64,000 bases of DNA. Source: Ancylomarina sp048268005. Lineage in GTDB: Bacteria > Bacteroidota > Bacteroidia > Bacteroidales > Marinifilaceae. The position numbers and the translations under genes were made by a program. The stretch is taken from positions 1,178,001 to 1,242,000 of the forward strand of contig JBLWWJ010000001.1 in assembly GCA_048268005.1 (NCBI GenBank), read 5' to 3'. The notes under the pieces were generated by a model that saw nothing but the letters and a program-made list of their open reading frames with translations, made no database searches and was not told the DNA's origin. Below are positions 16,543 through 27,100 of the stretch, piece after piece. The first letter of the stretch is position 1. Every line of letters begins with the position of its first letter.

Positions 16543-16827
16543 ATGGCGAGTAGAAGAAAATTAAAAAAAGATATTGACTTTTTGACTTTTGAAGTTATTT
16601 CTGATTGCTACAATTATATTTACCTGCACCCAGGAAACGAAGAAAAAGTAATGGAAATTATTAAAGAAACTGTTGCTAATCGTAATAAACTGGTTGCTCG
16701 TACTAACCACCCTGATGGTAAGGATAATCCTAAGTTAGTAAAGGCGCATTACAAAGCAGTTTTCAGTGATCTAATGACTAATATTGATGCTTCATTCACA
16801 AAATTGAGTGAACTGATTAAAGCATAA
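16543..16827 (+). CDS. Small conserved-looking protein of unknown function
   Basis: A 94-residue soluble, mostly helical protein: basic N-terminus (MASRRKLKKDIDFLTFEV), a central YNYIYLHPGNEEKV segment and NRNKLVARTNHPDGKD. No motif I can name. Its clear promoter box, good coding character and own terminator make it a real gene. I believe similar short proteins are common in Bacteroidota, but that is memory, not a search. Confidence 0.75.
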   Translation: MASRRKLKKDIDFLTFEVISDCYNYIYLHPGNEEKVMEIIKETVANRNKLVARTNHPDGKDNPKLVKAHYKAVFSDLMTNIDASFTKLSELIKA

Positions 16828-16849
16828 GTTTCCTAAACGAAATAATTCT

Positions 16850-16883
16850 AATAGCTTTGCCTTTCAGGTAAAGCTATTTTTTA
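16850..16883 (+). terminator. Intrinsic terminator
   Basis: AATAGCTTT pairs with AAAGCTATT around a 15-base region and is followed by TTTTTATTT. It ends only a few bases before the next start codon at 16887, so that gene either has its promoter inside the previous gene or depends on read-through. Confidence 0.8.
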
Positions 16884-16886
16884 TTT

Positions 16887-17606
16887 ATGAAGATTGAAAA
16901 GATAATTGAACTTGATGAATTGGGTGAATTATGCCTGAAAAAGGATACACGGTTTAAACGTTTATCCCTTAGGATGGCGCCTAATAAAGGTATTTGGATT
17001 AATGTTCCTTTTCAAATAGAATGGCAAACGGCTATCGATTTTGCACGCCTACATAAGGATTGGATCTTAAAAAATAGATCGCGAATACAAGCCAAAGAAA
17101 AACAAAATATCTTTTTTGATTCGGATACCGTTTTTAAAACGAAGTATCATGAACTGAAAATGAATCCATGTGAGGTAAATCAAGTTAAAGCTAGTGTCAG
17201 AAAAGGACTCATCGAGATTAAATATCCTGAGAATTTTGATTTTAAAACAGAAGGGGTTCAGGATTTTATAAAAAAGATGATCATAGAAACCTTAAGAAAA
17301 GAAGCTAAACATGTTTTACCTAGACGGTTAGGTGATTTGGCTCAAAGGTTTGGATTTAAGTACAATAAAGTTTCAATTCGAAATGCAAGTACTCGTTGGG
17401 GATCTTGTTCCGGAGACAATAATATCAGTTTAAATCTACATTTAATGCGTTTGCCTGAGCATTTAATTGATATGGTCTTACTTCACGAATTATGTCACAC
17501 TGTTGAGAAAAATCATTCCAAATCTTTTTGGGATTTATTGGATCAGGTTTGCGATAATGTAGCTAATAAGAAGAAAGAAATGAAAGCTTATTCAACGCAT
17601 TTTTAG
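16887..17606 (+). CDS. YgjP-type zinc metallopeptidase (DUF45/WLM-like)
   Basis: A 239-residue cytosolic protein of the YgjP family. The C-terminal half carries STRWGSCS, the characteristic pre-motif, and the zinc site HELCH near residue 200 followed by NHSKSFW, with the third His ligand in that segment. The N-terminal half holds the usual beta-rich region (RLSLRMAPNKGIWINVP). Substrate unknown for the family. It directly follows a terminator and is followed 27 bases later by a small membrane protein, possibly in one transcript. Confidence 0.88.
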   Translation: MKIEKIIELDELGELCLKKDTRFKRLSLRMAPNKGIWINVPFQIEWQTAIDFARLHKDWILKNRSRIQAKEKQNIFFDSDTVFKTKYHELKMNPCEVNQVKASVRKGLIEIKYPENFDFKTEGVQDFIKKMIIETLRKEAKHVLPRRLGDLAQRFGFKYNKVSIRNASTRWGSCSGDNNISLNLHLMRLPEHLIDMVLLHELCHTVEKNHSKSFWDLLDQVCDNVANKKKEMKAYSTHF

Positions 17607-17633
17607 GGATTAAAATGATTATAATATATTAAG

Positions 17634-18023
17634 ATGGATAGAGAAACATATATAATAATTGGACTGAGTGTTTTTGCATTTCTGTTCGGTTTACAGTTGA
17701 AAAAATGGTTTGCTAAAAAGAAGCCTGAATCACAAACTAGGATTCATAAATCGCAACGTTCAAAAATGGCCAAGATGGCACAGGACGTTCCTGAAAAGAA
17801 GTCTACAAAACACCCTAAAATAAAAAGCTTCTTTTTATGGTTGCAAGTCGTGGTTCTTTTCGCCATTGTTATATTTATGGTGCCAGCTTTATCTCGCGAT
17901 ATAATGCTCGCAGAAGGAATCTATGACCAGAAGTTGATTTTACGAATATTAATTGTTGCTTTTGCCGCTTATACCTTATTCGTCGGTGCAAATAAGATTT
18001 TTAAGCAGAAAGGGAAGTGGTAA
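17634..18023 (+). CDS. Small membrane protein of unknown function
   Basis: A 129-residue protein with three hydrophobic segments (about residues 6-22, 63-83 and 101-119) and a long basic loop between the first and second (KKPESQTRIHKSQRSKMAKMAQ). Not recognised. Likely co-transcribed with the metallopeptidase gene 27 bases upstream. Confidence 0.7.
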   Translation: MDRETYIIIGLSVFAFLFGLQLKKWFAKKKPESQTRIHKSQRSKMAKMAQDVPEKKSTKHPKIKSFFLWLQVVVLFAIVIFMVPALSRDIMLAEGIYDQKLILRILIVAFAAYTLFVGANKIFKQKGKW

Positions 18024-18261
18024 ACTGATTTATAACATCTATTTTAGGTTCATTAAGGGCTATCAGAAGAGAGTTTATTTGTCTATTTAGATGAATAAAC
18101 TTTTTTTTTTGTATAAATAAGCGATTTTATTGATATATTTTTCTCAGTCTTAAATCGTTTTCGAAGAGCACTCTTATAGTATAAATAAAAATATTGAATT
18201 TTTAAATGATAAACAGCATATAAGAGTCTTTTAATGCATTTTTTAGGATAGAAATTTTCTG

Positions 18262-18269
18262 TAAATTTG
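18262..18269 (+). promoter_or_regulatory. Candidate -7 box (TAAATTTG) for the 18309 gene
   Basis: An exact TAnnTTTG match 40 bases before the ATG at 18309. It overlaps the earlier in-frame TTG at 18267, which argues that translation does not begin there. No clear TTTG upstream box. Confidence 0.4.
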
Positions 18270-18308
18270 ATACGGACACAGCCTTTAAAAGCTATTAAAA
18301 GACAAGAT

Positions 18309-21300
18309 ATGGAGAATATTAAAACAACTTATCGAGAAATCCAATCGAAAAATGGAGAGGGAAATCAGAAAGATCTGATTCGTTCTATAAATCTGCAGCT
18401 CGCTGCAATGGGACAACCAATCTTTAAGGGAGATGAAGAATTGAATGACGATGATTTTATTGCATTAACAAATAGTTTAATTCAAAATTATCGTGTAAAA
18501 TCTCGTTTGTTAGCAGATCATCATTGTCCTGCTGACCAAAGAATACAGAACTTTTTAGATGATTATTTCAAAGAGCTAAATCTGGAAGTGCCTCAAATAC
18601 CAACTTCAACATTCACTTTAGACAAGGAAGGGACTGCTCGTGAGTTGAGTTTGCCACCTAATAAGAATGAATACATTACGGATTATTTAAGCTCATACCG
18701 CATTAAGCAGGGGGTGTTACACAATCCGAAGCATGATAGAAGAACAACTAAAGGCTCATTTCATATTGTAGAAGGTAATTTACCTGCACCTTTAGATAAG
18801 ATAGAATTACCAAAATCAGCCTTTGTTAAATTTTTGGAAGCTGCTTTTAATCCTTCAGAGGAGTTTAAAACGCTTCCATTTACAGCAAGTCAGAAAGAGA
18901 AAGCAAAAATGATGGTTTCTCTATTATTACGTCCTGTAGTATGTCCGGAAGTAAAGGGCGTTATTTCTCAAAAGGCTATGGAGGTTCGTTTCTTTGTTCC
19001 TGGTGCTTTTGTAAGTAATCTTGACTTTGTTGAATCAATTTTTGGAAATGCTGGTGATCCACATTTACCATCAAATGATGCTGGTTTAGATATTGAGCAC
19101 TGGACGGGTCATACAGGTTGTATTGTACTAGCTCCACAACTTTTGAAATTTACTAAGAAGGAGCTTGGTTTACCTCATTATGACGATGCAACTGATCGTC
19201 AGCGTAACGATGGCGTTTGTTGGAAAGAAGAGGGAGAACTTTATAATGGAGGCCAGCCTTTCAAAGTAACTTGTAGAAGTGAAGAAGGGGTTGTCATCAC
19301 GCTTATTGCTGATAATTATTTTGGCTATTCTAAGAAAGAAATTAAGACTCAGATTAGTTTCTCTGCAAACTTGTATGGTTTAGCAGAAGAAGAGCATTCT
19401 GGTGGTGCCATTGCTTTCCCACGTAAGAACCTGGGAGATAATTTCGATGGAACGCTCTTTATGAAGAATATACTTAAAAAAGAGTTTGTTTTCGACGATG
19501 TAATGAAACAATTAGGTGATACTGTTGATGTAAAACCTGAAGGATATGCTATCGATAAAGAATACGATAATATTATATATATAGATGGTCATTCTAAGAT
19601 TGATTTGTATAAGAGTACTGTGAGCTGGGTAAAAGGAGATCAGGAGCAATCTATTCGCTTATTACCGGAACATTACTATGTGCACCCATCAGGATATAAA
19701 TTGCATATGGAGAAACATCCATCGGCTCCATCATGGCGTTTGGTAAGTACTTATGCTGAAGGAACATTCTGTCATAAACCATGTACTGTTTCAGGAGGTG
19801 GAAAGTCAGAAATTTCAAAATCCCTACTGAATGCTATTATCTACAGTTCTTTCTATATTCAGGATATGGATAAGGATTTCGATATGGCTGATCAGGTTTT
19901 CGAACATGACTATTCAAATCGTTGGAAAGATCATGCAGAGCGTTCTCAACCTTCACGTCCTTTATTGGATTCAAAACGATCATTAGGTTCGGTTGTGAAG
20001 TTGTTAACACCTTCAAAATATTATACTGAAGAATATAATGCTTATTTGGCATCTATTCCTGATCACGTGAAAGGATTGGTTCTTTTCATCAAGCGTTTCT
20101 ACCGTGAAGGTCGTACCGGACGTGATTGGAGAAATTATTTCTCGGTTGATATGGTGAATGGTAAAAAAGGACACGAATTACTTTATAACAATCGCAAGAT
20201 TGTAGCAAGTTACTTACGTGTTGGTTTTGCTACAGATAATTCATGGTTCCTTCATAAACTACGTCAGGACTTTATTGCTTCGGCTAAAATTCAAATGGAA
20301 GATGATATTACGGCTTCTGTTGTTTTGCCAACAAGCAGCCTTTCGTACTTGAATGAAGCTTACGACAATAAGTCGGTTAAGATTACAACCAACTGTGAGC
20401 GTCGTTTCTTCCAACGCCCTGATGAAGCTGTTCATAGAGGATATGATAAAGAAGCTGAGGCAGACCTTTCTATGAGAGGTAACTTTACATCAAACTACGA
20501 GCCAATGACTACAGAAGATGGTCAGGAGTTGATGGCTGATGCTATTGGTTTCGATTTGTATACCAAGCCTATTCAAGACTTGATACGAAAAGGAGCTAAC
20601 AGTGAAAAAGGAAATTACTTTATTACACCGTCGCATACTCGTATTGTGAATGGTAAACCATCTGCAAACCCTCGTTATTTACAGATTCGTCCTGACTTGG
20701 TAAATCCAATTGACGATAAGTTGGCAGAAGTAGGTGTTCGTTTATCAAGAAAGATTCCTTTGGATAAGCCAGTTCATCATCCTGTAAATGCGGTATTGCC
20801 AGGACGTCGTAACAATCCTGCCGATAAGGAAGCTGGAATTCGTGCATTGAGTGTTTACAACCCAATTCACTATCAGGAGTTGCCAGAATTGTTTATGGAC
20901 TTTATTTGTTCACTAACAGGTAAATCTCCATCTACAACTGGTGCGGGAACTGAAGGTGCATTAACTAAAGGTCCTTTCAATATGTTGAGCCCAACAACTG
21001 ACTTGAATAACGCTTTATTGTCTTATATTATTACAGGCTATCAGGGTTTCTCTTCAGCTGCAGGTCACGTAGGATCTGAGAATCGTTTCGATCATGATGT
21101 TTCTTTATTGATTCCGGAATTGTGGTGTCGATTGAGTGAAGACAGTCGTGATCCTAAACTTTTGATTGAAGAAGGTTCTCTTGAGAAATTAGATGATTTT
21201 GAATACAAGGGTGAGAAAATCAATGCTAGTCGTTTGGGATACCGAATTACTGAAGGTTTCCTTTTCCGTTACTTGAACAGAATTTTCGATGAGCCTCAAA

Positions 21301-21785
21301 ATGTTTTCAATGAAAGAATGTTGAAACCAGAGATTCAGGATATGGAAGCTTATGTTGATGGTATCAAGAATATTGTTGAAGCACAAGAAAAAGTGGCTAT
21401 CAATTACTTTAAGGACGATAGTATTTCTTCAGCTATTCCTCCATTACAGGTTCTTCTAAGTATTATGGCATTCGGACAATACGATGGTAAGGATATTAGT
21501 GATCCTGAATTACGTAAAATGTTCGATCGCGATGTGGTTATTAATTCTGATTGGTATAAAGCTCGATTGAAGCGTAAGCAAGAGATTGATGTTCAGTACT
21601 ACGAAAAGCAGATTGAGTACATCAATCAGTTTATTGCTGACAAGAATAATACAGAATGGAATGAGTCAATGAGTCTTCAGGATCGTTTAGCTAAGGCTAA
21701 AACGGAATTGGAGCATGTGAAAACTGAAGCTTATCTTGAAAGTTTGGTTGGAACAATTGGTGCAGATCCATTGTTCAAAAAATAA
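18309..21785 (+). CDS. Large protein, possibly PPi-type phosphoenolpyruvate carboxykinase
   Basis: A 1158-residue soluble protein. I chose the ATG at 18309 because the upstream TTG at 18267 overlaps a promoter box. Near residues 494-502 it has VSGGGKSEISKS, a Gly-rich loop ending GKS like the phosphate loop of PEP carboxykinases. Other dense blocks are YFGYSKKEIKTQISFSANL, EEEHSGGAIAFPRKNLG, TGAGTEGALTKGPFN and GHVGSENRFDHD. Length and loop fit the ~130-kDa PPi-dependent PEPCK class (PEP + CO2 + phosphate from or to oxaloacetate + PPi) known from Entamoeba and Propionibacterium. That assignment is inference from memory; otherwise it is a conserved protein of unknown function. Codon use is that of a highly expressed gene. 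Confidence 0.5.
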   Translation: MENIKTTYREIQSKNGEGNQKDLIRSINLQLAAMGQPIFKGDEELNDDDFIALTNSLIQNYRVKSRLLADHHCPADQRIQNFLDDYFKELNLEVPQIPTSTFTLDKEGTARELSLPPNKNEYITDYLSSYRIKQGVLHNPKHDRRTTKGSFHIVEGNLPAPLDKIELPKSAFVKFLEAAFNPSEEFKTLPFTASQKEKAKMMVSLLLRPVVCPEVKGVISQKAMEVRFFVPGAFVSNLDFVESIFGNAGDPHLPSNDAGLDIEHWTGHTGCIVLAPQLLKFTKKELGLPHYDDATDRQRNDGVCWKEEGELYNGGQPFKVTCRSEEGVVITLIADNYFGYSKKEIKTQISFSANLYGLAEEEHSGGAIAFPRKNLGDNFDGTLFMKNILKKEFVFDDVMKQLGDTVDVKPEGYAIDKEYDNIIYIDGHSKIDLYKSTVSWVKGDQEQSIRLLPEHYYVHPSGYKLHMEKHPSAPSWRLVSTYAEGTFCHKPCTVSGGGKSEISKSLLNAIIYSSFYIQDMDKDFDMADQVFEHDYSNRWKDHAERSQPSRPLLDSKRSLGSVVKLLTPSKYYTEEYNAYLASIPDHVKGLVLFIKRFYREGRTGRDWRNYFSVDMVNGKKGHELLYNNRKIVASYLRVGFATDNSWFLHKLRQDFIASAKIQMEDDITASVVLPTSSLSYLNEAYDNKSVKITTNCERRFFQRPDEAVHRGYDKEAEADLSMRGNFTSNYEPMTTEDGQELMADAIGFDLYTKPIQDLIRKGANSEKGNYFITPSHTRIVNGKPSANPRYLQIRPDLVNPIDDKLAEVGVRLSRKIPLDKPVHHPVNAVLPGRRNNPADKEAGIRALSVYNPIHYQELPELFMDFICSLTGKSPSTTGAGTEGALTKGPFNMLSPTTDLNNALLSYIITGYQGFSSAAGHVGSENRFDHDVSLLIPELWCRLSEDSRDPKLLIEEGSLEKLDDFEYKGEKINASRLGYRITEGFLFRYLNRIFDEPQNVFNERMLKPEIQDMEAYVDGIKNIVEAQEKVAINYFKDDSISSAIPPLQVLLSIMAFGQYDGKDISDPELRKMFDRDVVINSDWYKARLKRKQEIDVQYYEKQIEYINQFIADKNNTEWNESMSLQDRLAKAKTELEHVKTEAYLESLVGTIGADPLFKK

Positions 21786-21846
21786 TGCGAATTTAATTGG
21801 GCTAGTATCTTTTTTTTAAGATTATTAGTCTATTATGAAGTACGCT

Positions 21847-21884
21847 AAGATCCTGTTAAACTGAAGTTTAACAGGATCTTTTGT
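21847..21884 (+). terminator. Strong intrinsic terminator
   Basis: AAGATCCTGTTAAACT and AGTTTAACAGGATCTT form a perfect 16-bp stem with a 2-base centre (an effective 4-base loop), followed by TTGTTTT. Confidence 0.9.
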
Positions 21885-22032
21885 TTTCTGGTTTATGCGC
21901 TTTAATCTTTGATACTTGTTTCTAATATTTTAAATGACACTGGGGCTTCTGTTTAAAACATAAAGAAAGGGTCTGAAGGGCAATATTATTAAAGATATTA
22001 TTGTAACTTTATTTTGTATAAAAAAGAGAATA

Positions 22033-22752
22033 ATGAATAGATACTTATTAATAAGTTTCTTCTTTTTGGGGTTTTTGTGTGGACAGAATGGAGAGGCTAG
22101 AGCTCAAGAGATGGATTATAAGGAATTGCGATATAAAATGGTTAAGGAGCAGATTGCAGCCCGTGGGATTAAAGAAAGGGCTGTAATTAAAGCCATGCAA
22201 AGAGTCGAAAGACATTTGTTTGTACCCAGTCAGTTCCGCCATCTAGCCTATTCTGATTCACCTCTACCCATTGGATTTGGACAAACCATATCTCAGCCTT
22301 ATATCGTCGGTATTATGACTCAGCTTTTGGATATTAATTCAAAGAGCAAGGTTTTAGAAATTGGAACAGGATCGGGTTACCAGGCAGCTATTCTTGGAGA
22401 GCTTTGCAAAGAAGTTTACAGCATCGAAATTGTGGAGGGACTTGCTTTAAAAGCTGAATCGACTATTGAGTCATTGAACTACGATAATCTTCACTTAAAA
22501 TGGGGTGATGGTTATGTTGGATGGGAAGAACATGCCCCCTATGATGCCATTATTGTAACCTGTTCTCCAAGGAAAATACCGCAAGCCCTGATTGATCAAT
22601 TGGGTGAGAATGGCCGCTTGGTTATTCCAATAGGTGATAAGAATGTGAAAAGTCTGGTTCTATTGAAAAAGATAGATGGAGAGCTGGTAAGAAAAGATGT
22701 TATTCCTGTTCGTTTTGTTCCTATGATCGATGAAAGAGGTAAAGAATATTAA
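22033..22752 (+). CDS. pcm: Protein-L-isoaspartate O-methyltransferase with signal peptide
   Basis: A 239-residue SAM-dependent enzyme that methylates isoaspartyl residues to start their repair. Motifs: QTISQPYIVGIMTQLL (substrate side), VLEIGTGSGYQAAIL (SAM motif I, near residue 106), and IIVTCSPRKIPQALIDQL. The N-terminus MNRYLLISFFFLGFLCG...ARAQ is a Sec signal with a cleavage-like ARA-Q, so the enzyme appears to act outside the cytoplasm. This is unlike the cytosolic enterobacterial Pcm, though exported forms are known in several phyla. Single gene with its own terminator. Confidence 0.9.
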   Translation: MNRYLLISFFFLGFLCGQNGEARAQEMDYKELRYKMVKEQIAARGIKERAVIKAMQRVERHLFVPSQFRHLAYSDSPLPIGFGQTISQPYIVGIMTQLLDINSKSKVLEIGTGSGYQAAILGELCKEVYSIEIVEGLALKAESTIESLNYDNLHLKWGDGYVGWEEHAPYDAIIVTCSPRKIPQALIDQLGENGRLVIPIGDKNVKSLVLLKKIDGELVRKDVIPVRFVPMIDERGKEY

Positions 22753-22813
22753 ATAAGAGAGATGCTTCAGTAGCAAGAAGAGTTTTTTAATTAGATGTAC
22801 TAAAACAAATCAG

Positions 22814-22848
22814 ATCACAGTAGACTTAAGTTTGCTGTGATTTTTTTA
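22814..22848 (+). terminator. Intrinsic terminator of pcm
   Basis: ATCACAG pairs with CTGTGAT, followed by TTTTTTATA. Confidence 0.85.
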
Positions 22849-22880
22849 TACATACGTTTATATTGAAATCAAATTATGGT

Positions 22881-22913
22881 ATAAAAAAACCAGCTGAAAT
22901 TATTCAACTGGTT
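22881..22913 (-). terminator. Intrinsic terminator of the metal-efflux operon
   Basis: On the minus strand AACCAGTTG and CAGCTGGTT form a stem (one mismatch) followed by TTTTTTTAT. It lies 55 bases past the stop of the TolC-like gene. Confidence 0.85.
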
Positions 22914-22967
22914 TAATTAAGTATTATCACATTAGTCCTGTTTTATCAGGATTAACAGAGGCATAGT

Positions 22968-24143
22968 TTATAGCTGATATTTCAACAAATCAGCAACAAC
23001 TAAATGGTATTCTTTCTCAACTTGTAGGTAAGTATCGTAACTTTCATAGTAGTAGATACTTTCCATAAAGTATTCGATGCTCGAAATTTGTCCATAATCA
23101 AGTGCTTTTTTCAAAAGCTCATTCATATTACTACCATCAAGAATTAAGCGGTATTCTGCAAGAGAAGCTTTTAAACCCTTATAGTTTTGATAGTTTTTCT
23201 GAATATCCGAAAGAACGATCTTCTCCTGAGATAAGAATTGACTTTCCTGAGACAGTTGATTAAGCTTAGCATACTTGACCTTATTACGACTTTCCCATAG
23301 AGGAATACTAATCCCAATATTAATCCCATTAAAGGATTTATTGATATCCGAATTAAGGTATCTGTAACCCAAGTTTAATTTTGGTAAAACCTGATTCTTT
23401 GCCAGACTGGTCTGTTTTGATGCAATATCCATATTGGCTTTCATTTGATTCAAGCTAGGTGTATTCTTCAAAACATTCATTTCAAGCTTCGTAAAATCTT
23501 CTTCAAGAGAAAAGTTAGGATACAGAATTGTATTAAAATCAATTGTTTTTCCACCATTCAGCTGTTTCAACTCTTCTTTTAGGTTGATGGCTTGTGTATT
23601 GCAAAGCTGCAGTTGATTTTTAACATTCAACAGAACGATCTTCACCTTATTCATCTCCAGAATATTGGCATCACCTTTTTCAAGCTTCTTCTGAAAGAAG
23701 TTGACCAGTTTTTGAGCATTCTCATAACGAATGGTCAATTGCTCTTTAAGCTTATTCTGATAAATCAGGTTTAAACAAACCTTTTTGGCACTCAAGAGAA
23801 TGTCCTGACGGCTTTGTTGTAATAGATTGTTCAAATTAGCTGTCTTGGCTTTCTTAATCTTATTCTTGTGGAGATAAACTGTTGGGAAATCAAAATCCTG
23901 GCTGATTAGAATCTCGTAGGAATTCCCATCTGAATCCGAGAAGTTTTTTTCATACTCAATTTCAGGATTGGCTAAATTCATCTCTGTTTTGTAGCCTATC
24001 TTTTGCGATTCGATATAGTTATTATGAGCTTTTAAACTCAGGTTATTGCTCTCCACAGCCTGAAGAACGTCTTTTAGGTCCGATTGAGCCTGAACATTCA
24101 GACTCAACCCTATAGCAAACAGACCGATTAATATTGATCTCAT
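22968..24143 (-). CDS. TolC-family outer-membrane efflux protein (CzcC-like)
   Basis: A 391-residue exported protein with a Sec signal (MRSILIGLFAIGLSLNVQAQ) and long heptad-rich helices, the outer-membrane channel of an RND tripartite pump. The length is at the short end of the OEP family, as in metal-efflux CzcC-like members. It begins two bases after the pump gene stop and is the last gene of the operon before a terminator. Confidence 0.85.
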   Translation of the reverse strand: MRSILIGLFAIGLSLNVQAQSDLKDVLQAVESNNLSLKAHNNYIESQKIGYKTEMNLANPEIEYEKNFSDSDGNSYEILISQDFDFPTVYLHKNKIKKAKTANLNNLLQQSRQDILLSAKKVCLNLIYQNKLKEQLTIRYENAQKLVNFFQKKLEKGDANILEMNKVKIVLLNVKNQLQLCNTQAINLKEELKQLNGGKTIDFNTILYPNFSLEEDFTKLEMNVLKNTPSLNQMKANMDIASKQTSLAKNQVLPKLNLGYRYLNSDINKSFNGINIGISIPLWESRNKVKYAKLNQLSQESQFLSQEKIVLSDIQKNYQNYKGLKASLAEYRLILDGSNMNELLKKALDYGQISSIEYFMESIYYYESYDTYLQVEKEYHLVVADLLKYQL

Positions 24144-24144
24144 A

Positions 24145-27100
24145 TTATTTCTTTTTGGAATTTAATAGCAGATATACAATAGGAATAACATACACATTTA
24201 GCAGTGTAGACGTCAGTAAACCTCCCAAAATAACAACAGCCATAGGGCTTTGAATTTCGTTCCCTGGCTCATCGCCACCCAATGCCATTGGTATCAGGGC
24301 TAGAGCAGCAGTTAAAGCCGTCATTAAAATCGGACTCAAACGGTGAATGGAGCCTTGTACAACGATTTCTTTTATTTCCATTCCCTTTTCCAGCATCATC
24401 TGATAATTGGAGATAAGCAAGATACCATTACGGGTGGCAATACCAAATAGAGTAATGAAACCAATAATGGCTGGAATACTCAACATGCCCGAAGTAAAGT
24501 AAATGGTGAAAACACCACCAATCAAGGCTAAAGGCAAATTCAGTAAGATGATACTAGCCAATTGGAATGAACGAAATTCCTGGAATAATAATAAGAAGAT
24601 TATCAGGAATGAGATCAGTGAGGTTAAAGCCAGTGTTCTTGAAGCTTTGGCTTCACTTTCAAACTGTCCACCAAATTCGACTCGATATTCTTCCGGAATC
24701 TCAATATCCTTATCAACGGCTGTTTGAATATCGTTTACAACCGAACGCAAATCTCTCTCAGCAACATTAGCTGATACAACAAGCTTTCGCTGTACATTCT
24801 CACGACCAATGGTATTAGGGCCTGAAAGTGACTGGATATCGGCAACATAAGAGAATGGAATCTTTTTACCATCCCAGGTGTCGATAAGTGCATTACGAAT
24901 CGCATTGATATTTCCACGGTTCTCTTCATTGTATCTCACCACCAAATCAAAAGCTTTAACACCTTCGAATACATCTGATACTTTTTCACCTGCAAAGGCA
25001 ATATCGATAAAGTCTGAGAAAGTTGAAATAGAGATACCATACTTGGCCAGCATATCACGTTTCGGGCGAATTTGGATCTGTGGGATTTCTACCTGTTGTT
25101 CCACATTCACATCCACGACCCCCTGGATAGGCGATATAGAGCTTTTAATCTCATTGGCCATTTGGAACATCTTAGATAAATCCGAACCAAAAATCTTAAT
25201 GGCAATATTAGCCTTAGTTCCTGATAGAATATGATCGATACGGTGACTCAATGGTTGACCAATAGCGAAGTTAACACCAGCAATTTCACCCAACTTAGAT
25301 CTGACATCAGCCAGGAATTCAGCCTTGGTTCTGTCGGTCAGTGTAAAAGGGACTTCAATCTCTGAGGTGTTCACACCAAATGAGTGCTCATCCAATTCGG
25401 CACGGCCTGTACGACGAGCTGTCAACCTGGCCTCAGGTATGGTTAAAAGTGCTTTCTCAGCAATATTCTTGATCTTATTTGACTCTTCCAAAGAGATGCC
25501 AGGTTTGGTGATCGCCGTAATGGTTAGTGATCCTTCATTAAAGTCGGGCAAGAAGTTACGGCCCAAACCACTCAGAATAAATAATGAGGCTATAAACAGA
25601 ACGGTAGCAGAACCCAGAATAATGCTCTTAAATCGAAGAGCCTGATTCAAGGATTTCTCATAAAGCTTATTCAAATTAGTAACCAACCAACTTTCTTTAC
25701 TCTTGCGATCTAACATCTTATCACTGGTCAGCATAAAACTACACAGAACAGGTGTTACGGTAAGCGCAGTAACTAAAGATGCAAACAGAGAGACAATAAA
25801 GGCAATACCCAGAGGTTGTAGCATTCTACCTTCCATACCTGTTAGGAAGAAAAGGGGAACGAATGCTGCAATAATAATAAAGGTCGCATTAATGATTGAT
25901 GATCGAATTTCACATGAAGCACTATAGATCACAGAAAGAGACTTCTCACGTTTCTCTTTAGGTAGCTTGAAGTTTTGTCTAAGCCGTTTGTAAACATTCT
26001 CCACATCTATAATGGCATCATCCACCAGGTCACCAATAGCTATAGCCATACCTCCCAATGTCATGGTATTAATAGTAATACCCATTAGTTTAAGGGCGAT
26101 GATGGTGAATAAAAGTGATAAGGGGATGGCTAATAATGAAATAACCGTTGTGCGGTAGTTCATCAAGAAGACCAACAGGATGATGATAACAAAAACAGAT
26201 CCCTCGTATAGTGCTTTCTTTACGTTACCAATTGAGTTGTCAATGAAATCAGCTTGACGGAAAATGTGCGTATTCACACTAACATCTTCAGGTAAACCTT
26301 TTTTGATATCCGCTATTGCCAGATCTAACTTTTCAGTCAGTTTTAATGTATTGACACCGGGTTGTTTCTTAACCGTTAAAAGAACAGCAGAATTGGCATT
26401 CACACTAGCCAAACCAATCTTGGGAGCTGGCGCTTCAACAACTTCAGCGATATCGCTGATTCGGACAGGAGATTTCTTATAAACCTTAACAACCGAATTA
26501 CCCAGTTTACCAACATCAGAAGTACGAGCAATACCACGAATATTGTATTGATTCCCAAATTCATTAATAAAGCCACCGGCAGAATTTTCGTTTGTTGCAT
26601 TAGCCGCTTTCATTAATTCATCCAGGCTAATGTTATAATGACGCATCTTCTGAGGATTGGCCTGAATCTGATATTGTTTGTAGTCGCCACCGGTCACAAC
26701 AACTTGTGCAACACCATTAAGAGCCAGTATTTGTGGGCGAATACTCCAATCTGCAAGGGTTCGAAGATCCATATCAGTCGTTTCCTCCGACTGGAGACCA
26801 ATCATCATCACTTCACCCATTATAGAGGATTGTGGTGCTAATGTCGGACTGCCTGTTCCTTTAGGAAGGAGATCAGAAATGGCCATCAACTTCTCACTTA
26901 CAATCTGGCGAGCCAGATAAATATCGGTTCCCCATTCAAATTCCACCCAAACAATAGAGAATCCTGCAGATGATGATGATCGCAGTCGTCTGATATTGGT
27001 TGCGCCGTTGACGGCTGTTTCAATTTGGAATGTAACCAGTTTTTCCACCTCTTCAGGTGCCATGCCGTGTGCTTCAGTCATCACAACCACCGTTGGGGCA

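Noticed and set aside
22934..22953. Possible extra terminator AGTCCTG...CAGGATT
   Set aside because: Short stem without a T run; the strong hairpin at 22881-22913 already explains termination.
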